A stretch of 64,000 nt of DNA, taken from NCBI GenBank assembly GCA_003640645.1, contig QGHH01000002.1, forward strand, positions 112,180-176,179, written 5' to 3'. This document shows positions 34,941 through 44,405 of this stretch, in pieces; within the stretch, counting starts at the first letter, position 1, and every line of letters starts with the position of its first letter. Below the pieces are notes generated by a model that worked only from the letters and a program-made list of their open reading frames with translations, was not told where the DNA came from and searched no databases. Position numbers and translations under genes: made by a program. The stretch is from Fredinandcohnia aciditolerans (GTDB lineage Bacteria; Bacillota; Bacilli; Bacillales; Bacillaceae_L).

Positions 34941-35930
34941 ATGAAAAAATTTAAAGTCGTCCTCACGGATTACGAATACGACACACTCGAACCTGAAATG
35001 AGAGTGTTAGACCAACTAAATGCAGAAATCATAACAGCGCAATGCAAAACCGAGGAAGACGTCATACATATCGCGAAAGATGCAGATGGCATCATCCACC
35101 AATATGCACCTTTTACCAAGCGTGTCATTGATCAATTAGAAAATTGTAAAGTGATTGCGAGATATGGAATAGGGTTTGATACAGTTGATATCGATGCAGC
35201 AACTGAAAAAGGGATATTCGTCACCAATGTAACGGATTACTGTCTTGATGAAGTGGCGGACCATGCCGTTGCTATGTTACTAACATTGGCAAGAAAAATA
35301 GTAACTTTAAATAACTCTGTAAAAAGTGGCGAATGGGATTATAAAGTAAGTAAACCGATTTTTAGGTTGAAAAATAGAGTCCTAGGTCTTGTTGGCTTTG
35401 GGAATATCCCAAGAAATGTTGCAAAAAAGGCTCAAGCCTTTGGATTAAAAGTGATTACGTATGACCCATTTGTTCCAAAAGAAGTTGCTGAACAACTGGA
35501 TGTTAAGTTAGTAGATTTGGATGAACTGTGCAAGCAATCTGATTTTATCTCGATTCATACTCCGCTAAACAAACATACAAGGGGAATGATGGGTTATGAA
35601 GAGTTTAACCTCATGAAAAAAGAGGCATGTATTATTAACACAGCACGTGGACCAATCATTGATGAACTGGCACTCATTGGGGCTTTAGAACAGAAAAAAA
35701 TTGCAGCGGCTGCATTAGACGTTCTGGAAAAAGAACCAATCAATAGCGAACATCCACTACTTAGGATGGAGAATGTCCTTTTAACCCCGCACGTCGCTTT
35801 CTATTCAGAGGAGTCGGAACTGGATTTAAAACAAAAAACCGCACAAAATGTAGTGGATGTCCTAAAAGGGCACCTACCAAAATACTTGGTTAATAGAAGT
35901 GTTCAAGAAAAGTTCTCCTTAAAACGATAG
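34941..35930 (+). CDS. D-isomer 2-hydroxyacid dehydrogenase family protein
   Basis: A 329-residue NAD-dependent dehydrogenase. The catalytic Arg (INTARGPIIDE), Glu (ALDVLEKEPI) and His (LLTPHVAFYSEE) are in place. The dinucleotide loop reads GLVGFGNIPRNVAKKA, so the third Gly of GxGxxG is Pro. It resembles the C-terminal-binding-protein/phosphoglycerate dehydrogenase-like subgroup and lacks any C-terminal ACT domain. GAGGTGCC precedes the ATG. It may be the last gene of the amino-sugar operon or separate (109-base gap). Substrate unknown. Confidence 0.85.
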   Translation: MKKFKVVLTDYEYDTLEPEMRVLDQLNAEIITAQCKTEEDVIHIAKDADGIIHQYAPFTKRVIDQLENCKVIARYGIGFDTVDIDAATEKGIFVTNVTDYCLDEVADHAVAMLLTLARKIVTLNNSVKSGEWDYKVSKPIFRLKNRVLGLVGFGNIPRNVAKKAQAFGLKVITYDPFVPKEVAEQLDVKLVDLDELCKQSDFISIHTPLNKHTRGMMGYEEFNLMKKEACIINTARGPIIDELALIGALEQKKIAAAALDVLEKEPINSEHPLLRMENVLLTPHVAFYSEESELDLKQKTAQNVVDVLKGHLPKYLVNRSVQEKFSLKR

Positions 35931-36027
35931 GGTCATTCCTAAAGAGTTCTTCTGACCCTATACAAAAATAGGGAAAGGACTGCACTTTACGTTTTGAACT
36001 GTTTTTAAATAGATTTTCTTTTTGTAA

Positions 36028-36060
36028 AGAGCATCTTCAACTACGAAGGTGCTCTTTTTA
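36028..36060 (+). terminator. Rho-independent terminator
   Basis: AGAGCATCTTC (36028-36038) pairs with GAAGGTGCTCT (36045-36055), then TTTTT. The rest of the 337-base gap (35931-36267) holds nothing I can assign apart from the RBS of the next gene. Confidence 0.85.
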
Positions 36061-36267
36061 CTTGTGTAATGGAGTATTAACTAAAGTATTGGAAAAATGG
36101 TAGCAATCAACCTCACGCTTACTCTATTTACATAGTAGATTAAAAACCCTGCCCATTTCTAAAGCCAATCATGCTTGTTAGAGGATATAGTAGATATTTG
36201 TCGAAATATATATTCAGGAAAACGAAATGTAAGCGATTTTTTAATGAATGTGTAGTAGGGGGATTTT

Positions 36268-38010
36268 ATGAAATTTATCAGCTTACGAACAAAGCTTATT
36301 GTGGCATTTATTACCTTTATCTTAATCCCTATTTTGGCAGCAAGTATAATAGGATATAAAGAAGTTGAAAATGTACTTCGCAATCAAATTGAATCAACAA
36401 CCTCGGACCGGTTACATCAGGTGAATATGAATATTGAGCGGAAATTAAAAGCAATGATGTATGCCTCGAATTCAATTGTGTTGGAGGATAATATCCGTGA
36501 ACTATTAAGGCGACCATACACGACCGAACGAGAGCAGCTTGATATTAGTAAACTAATTAATGATAAATACCTCGAAATCTCCACAACTCTTATATCAGAT
36601 AATGTCTATTTAACCTTAATCGATAATTATGGGAATATGTATACAAATTGGGGAAGTTCGGAATCGTCGTATGAGAGAATCCTTCATTCGGACTGGTATA
36701 ACCAGACGGTCGATCAAAACGGCTTCATGGTGTGGTCATTGAACCAAGAAAATTACATTCATCCCCAAAAAGAGGGGTTTATAACTGTATCAAGGGTAAT
36801 AAAAAGTCAAAGTTTAACCGAGAATTTAGGAGTTTTAATTATAAGTGAGCCTGTTGAAAACTATATTAATATCTTAAAAGTTCGAACGAATATTCCTGAC
36901 AGTTACGGTTTTATGGTGGATGAACAAGGAAGTATGATAGGTGATCAAAGCAAGAATATTAACCAAATCTATCAATATATTAAGCCAACACTTACAAGGG
37001 GAATTGATACATTTAATTGGGAGGTCGACGGTAAGAAGGCGATTGTTAGTACCTATCATATCCCACTTACGGGGTGGAGAGTTTTGCAAATTGTATCCCA
37101 TGATGGAATATTTACGGATGTCAGCAAAATTCAAAATATCGTCTTTATTATATTGTTGGTAAGTATGGCTATATTTATCGGGATTATTATTCTTTTTTCA
37201 ACCATGCTGACACGTCCTTTAATCAAACTTCGTGAGACAATGAAGCGAGTCGAGGAAGGTGATTTAGATGTTACATTTACAAGTAAAAACAATGATGAGA
37301 TCGGGCTCCTAGGTAAGAGTTTTAATACAATGATTTCGCAGACACGAGATAATGTAAAACAGCGGGTTTTGCTTGAAAGGAATCGTGAAAAAGCTAAATT
37401 AGAAGCACTCCAGGCACAAATCAATCCCCATTTTCTCTATAATACATTGAATACCATAAGGTGGATGTCAGTTATGGCTGGAACAAAAAATATAACTAAA
37501 ATGTTGATGTCATTAGGACAACTACTAGATATGAGTATTCATAGAGGACAAGAAGAAATTACATTAAAAGAAGAGCTCGAGAATGTTGAAGCCTTCCTGA
37601 CGATACAAAAATATCGTTTTGGTGATTCAATTAAGGTGATTGAAGAAATTAATCCTGATACTGTAGATTGTATTGTTCCTAAATTGTCCCTTCAGCCTTT
37701 AGTAGAGAATGTATACAATCACGGATTGTTTTTACATGGGGGGACAATGGAAATTCGGACTCAATCAACGAATGATATCTTAGAAATTCATGTTATAGAT
37801 AATGGAAAAAATATGGATCAAGAGAAGGCTAGTCAATTAATGAATGACATACAAAAAGAAGAACATGAAGGACTCTCTGGTATAGGTCTTAAAAATGTTC
37901 ATCAGCGGATTCAAATGATGTTCGGTGAACAATATGGGATTAAGATATGGCGTGATAATATAGAAGAAAAAACATATGTGACATTATCATTACCTGTTAA
38001 ACGATTCTAA
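36268..38010 (+). CDS. Two-component sensor histidine kinase, YesM family
   Basis: A 580-residue membrane kinase. Helix 1 is about residues 9-29, followed by an outer sensing domain of about 250 residues and helix 2 near 290-312. A HAMP domain (RPLIKLRETMKRVEEGDLDV) leads to the YesM-type His_kinase domain, whose phosphorylated His lies in QAQINPHFLYNT (near residue 388). The ATPase part has PLVENVYNHG and SGIGLKNVHQRI. GTAGGGGGA precedes the ATG. It pairs with the YesN-type regulator 65 bases downstream and probably senses a sugar outside the cell. Confidence 0.92.
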   Translation: MKFISLRTKLIVAFITFILIPILAASIIGYKEVENVLRNQIESTTSDRLHQVNMNIERKLKAMMYASNSIVLEDNIRELLRRPYTTEREQLDISKLINDKYLEISTTLISDNVYLTLIDNYGNMYTNWGSSESSYERILHSDWYNQTVDQNGFMVWSLNQENYIHPQKEGFITVSRVIKSQSLTENLGVLIISEPVENYINILKVRTNIPDSYGFMVDEQGSMIGDQSKNINQIYQYIKPTLTRGIDTFNWEVDGKKAIVSTYHIPLTGWRVLQIVSHDGIFTDVSKIQNIVFIILLVSMAIFIGIIILFSTMLTRPLIKLRETMKRVEEGDLDVTFTSKNNDEIGLLGKSFNTMISQTRDNVKQRVLLERNREKAKLEALQAQINPHFLYNTLNTIRWMSVMAGTKNITKMLMSLGQLLDMSIHRGQEEITLKEELENVEAFLTIQKYRFGDSIKVIEEINPDTVDCIVPKLSLQPLVENVYNHGLFLHGGTMEIRTQSTNDILEIHVIDNGKNMDQEKASQLMNDIQKEEHEGLSGIGLKNVHQRIQMMFGEQYGIKIWRDNIEEKTYVTLSLPVKRF

Positions 38011-38075
38011 ACTATTAATAGAAACGCCAACAATCATCCAATGGTAAATTAGCAATGCTGTAGGGGGGATTTTTA

Positions 38076-39575
38076 GTGAAAACTCGAATTGTCATAATTG
38101 ATGATGAGGTATTTGTCCGAAAAGGGATTATTTCAAGTATTTCATGGGACCAGTACGATATCGAACTAATTGGTGAATCCTCAGATGGTATTACCGGTCT
38201 GGAATTAATCCGAAAGCAAATCCCAGATATCGTCATTACAGATATCCGCATGCCGAATATGGACGGGTTAGAGATGATTCGTATTATTCGACAAGAATTT
38301 CCGCATATAAAAATACTAATATTAAGTGTTCTAGATGACTTTAGTACTATTAGAGAAGCATTACGTTTAGGTGTCAATGACTACATCAATAAACTTACAG
38401 AGCCTGAGGAGTTATTGCGTGTGGTCTTGAATTTAAAAAATACAATAGATCAAAGTGACACTTCATCTTCGAATAATCAAAATCAAGTTGCGAAAAATGG
38501 GCAGAGCCATAAACTAGAAGATTGGTTAATGGGCGCATCAATGGTTGATGATGAATCGGTTCTTAGGGAAAGTAATCTGTACCAGGTAGGTATCCTAAGT
38601 GGAAATCAAATGAATTACTCGGAAATCCAATCAATCCTGAAACAGTCAAAAGGAGTAACTTTTTCACTAGTTGAAGAGCTAGAATTGGATCATTTCCTAT
38701 TCTTTATAAGTGGAATAGATGCGGAATATCTTGAAAATGCAGTATTGCTATTACATAAGAATTTTAATAAGTCCTCTATTGGTTTAAGTAAAATATTTGG
38801 AGACGTCAGCAATCGGAAAGAAGCCTTAGAACAAGCTATTCAAGCAAACGAATACAGATTCCATAGAGGAGATGGACATGTCATTCTCTATCAGGAAGTA
38901 CACCCCTCAAAAAGAGAATACTCTACATTCTTTGAGTCTCAATCGCTTAAAGATTATCAAGTTTATATTGAGGGAGATTCAACCGATAAAGCTGACGATG
39001 CTTTTAACAAGTTATTCCCTATTGCAATTGATGAATCTATCCCCCCACAATCTGTACGGGACAGTGTGTACCAGTGGTTATCAACAAATATTATGTTGTT
39101 AAGAGACTGGGGGGGAAATCTTGAGGGAATGCTCCAAGGTCAATCTCCATTTGAGCAAATTCAACAATTCAAAACGTACTTTGAACTTCGTGAATGGTGT
39201 TACCGCCTTCATCTTGTGATTCAAGAAATGCTTCAAGCAATAAAATCTTCAAAGAGTAGATTTGAAATACAAAAAGCAATTGAATATCTAAAAATTCATT
39301 ATATGGATCCATTGCGAGTTCAAGATATCGCTAGTTTGGTTAACCTAAGTGAAAATTACTTTAGTAATTTATTTACGAAAGAAACTGGGAAAACCTTTAC
39401 CCATTATTTGCAGGAGACTCGGGTCGAAAAATCAAAGGAACTATTAAGAAATCGACAAGCAGACTGGGTAGAAGTAGGAGCTCAAGTAGGATTTGAGGAT
39501 CCAAAGTATTTTTCAAAAATCTTTAAAAGATACGTGGGTTTAACTCCGGTACAATTTCAAAATGGAAAAAACTAG
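38076..39575 (+). CDS. Response regulator with AraC-type DNA-binding domain, YesN family
   Basis: A 499-residue regulator. The receiver has the acidic IIDDE, the phosphorylated Asp in VITDIRMPNMDG (near residue 55) and a Lys in INKLTEPEEL. The C-terminal AraC domain has RVQDIASLVNLSENYFSNLF and VGAQVGFEDPKYFSKIFKRY. The start is GTG 38076 after TAGGGGGGAT. Partner of the YesM kinase; it probably activates the ABC operon that follows. Confidence 0.92.
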   Translation: MKTRIVIIDDEVFVRKGIISSISWDQYDIELIGESSDGITGLELIRKQIPDIVITDIRMPNMDGLEMIRIIRQEFPHIKILILSVLDDFSTIREALRLGVNDYINKLTEPEELLRVVLNLKNTIDQSDTSSSNNQNQVAKNGQSHKLEDWLMGASMVDDESVLRESNLYQVGILSGNQMNYSEIQSILKQSKGVTFSLVEELELDHFLFFISGIDAEYLENAVLLLHKNFNKSSIGLSKIFGDVSNRKEALEQAIQANEYRFHRGDGHVILYQEVHPSKREYSTFFESQSLKDYQVYIEGDSTDKADDAFNKLFPIAIDESIPPQSVRDSVYQWLSTNIMLLRDWGGNLEGMLQGQSPFEQIQQFKTYFELREWCYRLHLVIQEMLQAIKSSKSRFEIQKAIEYLKIHYMDPLRVQDIASLVNLSENYFSNLFTKETGKTFTHYLQETRVEKSKELLRNRQADWVEVGAQVGFEDPKYFSKIFKRYVGLTPVQFQNGKN

Positions 39576-39585
39576 TCTAAGTTAA

Positions 39586-39616
39586 AGTATCAAGTTATTC
39601 ACTTGATACTATTTTT
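39586..39616 (+). terminator. Rho-independent terminator after the two-component genes
   Basis: AGTATCAAGT and ACTTGATACT pair perfectly around TATTC, followed by ATTTTTAT. It separates kinase/regulator transcripts from the transporter genes. Confidence 0.8.
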
Positions 39617-39778
39617 ATGACTTTTCTGTGAATTGGAGTGCGATATCAAAGAATTGTAGGTAAGGGCTTTCATGTTCATGGAATAGTCCCTCATCTTCAA
39701 ACATATGTCGGTACCTATCTCTTTATCGTTCACTTACAATCAAAGATATATAAAAGGTCTAGGAAAGGTGGAGGTAGG

Positions 39779-40663
39779 TTGATTCGTACGCATAGAGAGG
39801 CTTTAACTGGATGGTTATTTATACTTCCTTGTTTAATAGGATTTGGCCTCTTAACGTTAATTCCCATTCTGTTTTCATTAGTTCTTAGTTTTACAGATTG
39901 GAATTTTCTTGAAGGCCTTAAGGGGATTCGCTTTATTGGTTTCGAAAATTTTATCAAGATGTGGTCCGATGAATGGTTTACTAAGAGTTTGGTAAATAAT
40001 ATCGTTTTTACCATTGTCGTAGTTCCTTGTACGATGATTTTATCATTAATAACAGCAGTTATTCTAAACGATAAAGTCTTTTTAAAGTCAACAATTCGGT
40101 TAATGATCTTCATGCCTTATATTTCTAGTATTGTTGCAGTATCCGTCGTATGGGCCATTCTATATAGTCCATCATACGGTCCTATTAATTCATTTCTTGC
40201 AAGCCTAGGAATATCGGATTTACCAGGGTGGTTGTCCAGTACAACTTGGGCTCTTCCGGCGATTATCATTATGACAATATGGATGAATGTTGGATATAAC
40301 ATGATTATCTATTTAGCAGGGTTGCAAGGAATTCCAAAGGAACTGTATGAAGCAGCAAGAATAGATGGTGCTGGCCCGATTACAAGTTTCTTTAAAATCA
40401 CAGTACCATTATTATCTTCAACTTCGTTTTTTGTTCTCGTTACATGTATTATTCAGTCATTCCAGGTATTTGCTGCCATCTTTATCATGACACAAGGTGG
40501 ACCTGGAAACGCCACAAGCGTAATTACTTTTTATATTTATCAAACAGGGTTTAGTTTTTATGACATGGGTTACGCATCAGCAATGGCTTGGGTATTATTT
40601 TTAATCGTCTTTCTTGTAACCGTTTTCCAATGGCGTGGACAGAAGAAATGGGTAAATTACTAA
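39779..40663 (+). CDS. ABC sugar permease, MalF type (YesMN locus)
   Basis: A 294-residue permease starting at TTG 39779 behind GGTGGAGGT; an in-frame ATG at 39638 would add a 47-residue basic segment unlike any permease start. Six helices; EAA loop EAARIDGAGPITSFFKITVP. Target of the YesMN pair by context. The 200-base gap upstream probably holds the regulated promoter. Confidence 0.87.
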   Translation: MIRTHREALTGWLFILPCLIGFGLLTLIPILFSLVLSFTDWNFLEGLKGIRFIGFENFIKMWSDEWFTKSLVNNIVFTIVVVPCTMILSLITAVILNDKVFLKSTIRLMIFMPYISSIVAVSVVWAILYSPSYGPINSFLASLGISDLPGWLSSTTWALPAIIIMTIWMNVGYNMIIYLAGLQGIPKELYEAARIDGAGPITSFFKITVPLLSSTSFFVLVTCIIQSFQVFAAIFIMTQGGPGNATSVITFYIYQTGFSFYDMGYASAMAWVLFLIVFLVTVFQWRGQKKWVNY

Positions 40664-40679
40664 TGAAAGGAGTGGTGTG

Positions 40680-41567
40680 ATGGATGCGCAAGTTGTAACC
40701 ACAAAGAATAGTGTTGATGTAAAAACGCAGAACGTGTCATGGCTGAGGAAAAATTGGAAGAAGCTTATTCTTACATCACTATTATTGTTGTTTGCGCTCA
40801 GTATGGTCCTTCCTTTTATTTGGATGTTATCAACCTCATTTAAAAAACCAATTGACGTATTTACTTTTCCGATTGAGTGGATTCCTACTACGTTTGAATG
40901 GGGTAATTATAAAGAGGTTTGGTTTGGAACGAAGCCATTTTGGGTGTACTATTTGAACTCGATTAAAGTGACAGGCATTACTGTAATTGGAATTGTGATA
41001 TTCAGTTCTGCTGCTGCGTATGGATTTTCAAGAATTCAATTTAAGGGAAGAGACGCTATCTTTCTCTTGTATCTAGCAACGCTAATGATTCCGGAACAAG
41101 TAACCCTCATTCCAAGATTTGTTTTATTTAATTACATGGGGATTTATAATTCACATTGGGCTCTTATTTTGCCTGGTATTTTCACCGCATTGGGCACATT
41201 TTTACTAAGGCAGTTTTATTTGTCTATACCAAAGGATTTCTCAGAGGCTGCGCAAATGGAAGGGGCAAATCATTTTCAAATTTGGACAAAAATCATTATT
41301 CCTCTTTCAAAGCCAGCGCTTGTTTCGCTCATTATTTTAAGCTTTACTCTGAATTGGAATGAATTTGTCAATCCGCTCATTTTTATCACAAGTGAAGAAT
41401 TATTTACGGTACCTTTAGGACTTTCTAATTTTATAGATGAATCTGGTACGGATTATACTTTAATGATGGCGGCGGCCGTTAGTGCAATTCTTCCAGTCCT
41501 TATTTTATTCTTAGCGTGTCAGAAGTGGTTTATTGAAGGTGTAGCAGCAAGTGGTATAAAGGGATAA
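40680..41567 (+). CDS. ABC sugar permease, MalG type (YesMN locus)
   Basis: A 295-residue permease. ATG 40680 follows GAAAGGAGTGG; a GTG one codon earlier is possible. EAA loop EAAQMEGANHFQIWTKIIIP. Partner of the permease just upstream. Confidence 0.87.
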   Translation: MDAQVVTTKNSVDVKTQNVSWLRKNWKKLILTSLLLLFALSMVLPFIWMLSTSFKKPIDVFTFPIEWIPTTFEWGNYKEVWFGTKPFWVYYLNSIKVTGITVIGIVIFSSAAAYGFSRIQFKGRDAIFLLYLATLMIPEQVTLIPRFVLFNYMGIYNSHWALILPGIFTALGTFLLRQFYLSIPKDFSEAAQMEGANHFQIWTKIIIPLSKPALVSLIILSFTLNWNEFVNPLIFITSEELFTVPLGLSNFIDESGTDYTLMMAAAVSAILPVLILFLACQKWFIEGVAASGIKG

Positions 41568-41594
41568 AACAAAACGATATAAGGGGTGTATTAA

Positions 41595-42932
41595 TTGAAA
41601 AAGTTTCTAACTTTAATTGCTTTTTTACTGTTAGTTTCTAGTTTTGTTGTGGGTTGCGCAAGCTCATCAAGCAATGGAGAAAATGAAAAATCGGACAATG
41701 ATGTCGTTCATTTGAAGTTTTGGGGAGCTGTTCCAGCTGAAAGTGGACCACAAGAAGCAGTAGATAACTGGAACGCAGCGAATCCTGATATTCAAGTTGA
41801 ATATGTAAGGTATGTTAACGATGAAGCGGGTAATACCAAATTAGAAACCTCCCTACTAGCAGGTGGAGAAGTCGACGTGTTTGTTAATTATCGTATTGAT
41901 AAGCTTGATAAACGTATTAAAGCAGGCATGGCAGAACCACTTGATCAATTTATTGAGAAAGATAGCTTTAATATTGAAGAAAACTTTGGTGAAAATTCAA
42001 TTGTTAAAATTGATGGGAAAACACACTATATACCAGCCATTATCTTAAACGACTTTGTCACGATCAACAAAGGATTTTTAGATGAAGCAAATCTCGAAGT
42101 TCCAACTGATTGGACATGGGATGAATATGTTGAATATGCGACTACCCTATCCCAAGGAGAGGGTCCAAACAAGCGTTGGGGTTCATTTGTTGGAAATCTT
42201 GAACCAAAAATCTATGAATGGATGGATAAGGCAGTTAAAACAGAGCTTGGTTCAAATGCATTTTTCAAGGAAGACGGAACAAGTAATGTAGACCATCCAG
42301 TCTTCAAGAAGTATTTAGATACAATGGTTAACATGGAACGTGAATTGAAGGTACAGCCACCATTCTCAGAAGCGAAAGCAACCAAAATGCAAGGTACTGA
42401 CCTATTTTTAACAGGAAAAGCAGCAATGAACTGGAGTGGAACTGCAGCTATTCGAAGTATTAAGAACCTAGAAGATTACCCGCACGACTTTGTGACTGCA
42501 TTTGCTCCACCACCTAAGATGACTGAAGATAGCAAATATCTTGGTGGAGGAACAGGTTATTTAGACTTCGTTGCAATTAACTCACGATCAAAAAATAAAG
42601 AAGCAGCCTGGAAATTCGTTAAATGGTATGTGACAGAAGGAAATGAACCGCTTATTTCTGGTGGACGTGTACCTGCATGGAAAAAGGCAGATCCAAATAA
42701 AGTAGCTGAATTAGTATTAGGTGAAAATCCAGAAAAATTATTTGATGTTGATTCTTTCAAACGTGTTGTACTAAATCAAGATATTGACATTGTTGTAGAT
42801 ACAAAGTTCGATAACTTGGCAGAAATTCAAAAAATCGTTGAAGAGCAAGGTGAGAAGGTCCTAATTGGTGAACAAACGTCGGATGAAGCAATAACAGAAA
42901 TGAAAAAAGCGATCGATAGCGCATTAGAATAG
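41595..42932 (+). CDS. ABC sugar-binding lipoprotein (YesMN locus)
   Basis: A 445-residue binding protein. The start is TTG 41595 after AAGGGGTG. The signal peptide ends in lipobox VVGC (Cys near residue 21). The mature protein has family-1 features (GGEVDVFVNYRIDKLDKRIK, TGKAAMNWSGTAAI, GGGTGYLDFVAINSRSKNKE). The ligand is not identifiable. Confidence 0.87.
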   Translation: MKKFLTLIAFLLLVSSFVVGCASSSSNGENEKSDNDVVHLKFWGAVPAESGPQEAVDNWNAANPDIQVEYVRYVNDEAGNTKLETSLLAGGEVDVFVNYRIDKLDKRIKAGMAEPLDQFIEKDSFNIEENFGENSIVKIDGKTHYIPAIILNDFVTINKGFLDEANLEVPTDWTWDEYVEYATTLSQGEGPNKRWGSFVGNLEPKIYEWMDKAVKTELGSNAFFKEDGTSNVDHPVFKKYLDTMVNMERELKVQPPFSEAKATKMQGTDLFLTGKAAMNWSGTAAIRSIKNLEDYPHDFVTAFAPPPKMTEDSKYLGGGTGYLDFVAINSRSKNKEAAWKFVKWYVTEGNEPLISGGRVPAWKKADPNKVAELVLGENPEKLFDVDSFKRVVLNQDIDIVVDTKFDNLAEIQKIVEEQGEKVLIGEQTSDEAITEMKKAIDSALE

Positions 42933-42945
42933 GAGTTGCTAACAG

Positions 42946-44352
42946 ATGACTTTTGAAAAAAACTATGATGTTGCAGTAATAGGCGGCGGTCCTGCGGGGG
43001 TTGCCGCAGCGATTGCTGCAGGTAGAATGGGTGTAAAAACAGTATTAATTGAACCAAATCCATTTTTAGGTGGAGCTGGAACTGCTAGTATGGTAGGACC
43101 TTGGATGACAAACTATCACCAGGATACACAGGTCATTAGAGGTGTGTTCCAAGATATTGTGGATGAACTGGTTAAGCATGAAGGTTCAACGGGGACTCTT
43201 AAATGTCCTTACGATGAGCCTGGTAATACGCAAGGTACAGGTGGTCATATTACACCTTTTGATGGTGAAATCCTAAAATATGTTTTGAATAAAATGGTCA
43301 TTGAAGCAGGAGTAGACCTTTTATTAAACACATATGTTGACACTGTTACAAGTAATAATGGGAAGATTGAATCCGTTAGTATTAAGACAAAATCTTCTCG
43401 CAGTACACTTGAAGCAAAGGTTTTTATTGATTGTACAGGTGATGGGGATATTGCCGTCCAGGCGGGTGCTGAATTTGAATTTGGACGGAAGCAAGATGGG
43501 TTAAGCCAGCCTGTAACGACCATGTTTCGAATGAGTTATGTGGATATTGATCGTTTTATCGAGTATACAGATAAGAATCGAAATGAGTTTGTTTGGTTAA
43601 CATACCCAGTTCTTCCTGACAATCTACCAGACTATTTTGCTGATAAAATGGTAGCTGTAACTGGCTTTAATGATCTAGTTGCGAAAGGTCAGCAAAGTGG
43701 GGAGCTGAATTTGGGAAGAGAAAGAATCACCATCTTTTCTGATTTTAAAAAGGGTGATGTACTTTTCAATGCAACGAGATTGAATAAAGTAAATGCGCTA
43801 AACAACAATGAACTCATTCAAGCAAGTTTAGATTTAAAAGAACAAGTGATGTCCTTAACTAAATTTGCCCGAAAGTATTTACCAGGGTTTGAAAAGGCCG
43901 TTTTATCTGGAGCGTCCTCACATGTTGGTGTTAGAGAGACAAGAAGAATTATTGGCGATTACGTCCTAACTCAAGAAGATGTGTTACGAGGGAGAAAATT
44001 TGACGATGGCATTGCAAAGGGGTGCTTCCCTGTAGACATTCATAGCCCGACGGATAAAAAGAATGTCTGGGTTGAATTGGATGACGCATATGATATTCCC
44101 TACCGTTGTCTACTTCCGGTTGGTTTAGAAAACACTTTGATTGCAGGTCGTTGTATTTCGGCAACGCATGAAGCACTTGCTTCTGCTAGGGTTCAATCGC
44201 ATTCCATGGCACAAGGGCAAGCAGCCGGTGTGGCAGCAGCATTATCTGCCCAGCAAGGAGTAACAACCCGCGAAGTATCAGTTCGTGAACTTCAAAGTTA
44301 TTTACGGCAACAAGATGCAATTGTTGCTGGCGATCTTGAAGTAAGTAGATGA
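42946..44352 (+). CDS. FAD-dependent oxidoreductase (FAD_oxidored family)
   Basis: A 468-residue flavoprotein. The FAD-binding start is YDVAVIGGGPAGVAAAIAAG, followed by GGAGTASMVGPW, the mid-chain IDCTGDGDIAVQAGAEFEFG and the C-terminal IAGRCISATHEALASARVQS. This is the pattern of the glucose-inhibited-division-like FAD_oxidored family often found in sugar-utilisation loci. No signal peptide, so it acts in the cytoplasm. It lies in the YesMN-ABC operon and may oxidise the imported compound; no glycosidase is in this operon. Confidence 0.85.
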   Translation: MTFEKNYDVAVIGGGPAGVAAAIAAGRMGVKTVLIEPNPFLGGAGTASMVGPWMTNYHQDTQVIRGVFQDIVDELVKHEGSTGTLKCPYDEPGNTQGTGGHITPFDGEILKYVLNKMVIEAGVDLLLNTYVDTVTSNNGKIESVSIKTKSSRSTLEAKVFIDCTGDGDIAVQAGAEFEFGRKQDGLSQPVTTMFRMSYVDIDRFIEYTDKNRNEFVWLTYPVLPDNLPDYFADKMVAVTGFNDLVAKGQQSGELNLGRERITIFSDFKKGDVLFNATRLNKVNALNNNELIQASLDLKEQVMSLTKFARKYLPGFEKAVLSGASSHVGVRETRRIIGDYVLTQEDVLRGRKFDDGIAKGCFPVDIHSPTDKKNVWVELDDAYDIPYRCLLPVGLENTLIAGRCISATHEALASARVQSHSMAQGQAAGVAAALSAQQGVTTREVSVRELQSYLRQQDAIVAGDLEVSR

Positions 44353-44358
44353 TTAGGG

Positions 44359-44388
44359 AGGTCTGCATAGAAGCAGACCTTTCTTTTT
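44359..44388 (+). terminator. Hairpin with T-rich tail between the FAD oxidoreductase and YesL genes
   Basis: AGGTCTGC (44359-44366) pairs with GCAGACCT (44373-44380), followed by TTCTTTTT. It would reduce expression of the yesL-like gene relative to the upstream genes. Confidence 0.7.
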
Positions 44389-44405
44389 AATAAGGAGGTT
44401 TCCGG

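Noticed and set aside
36229-36242. A cre-like TGTAAGCGATTTTT before the YesM kinase gene.
   Set aside because: The last two conserved bases (CA) are missing, so it is not a convincing CcpA site.
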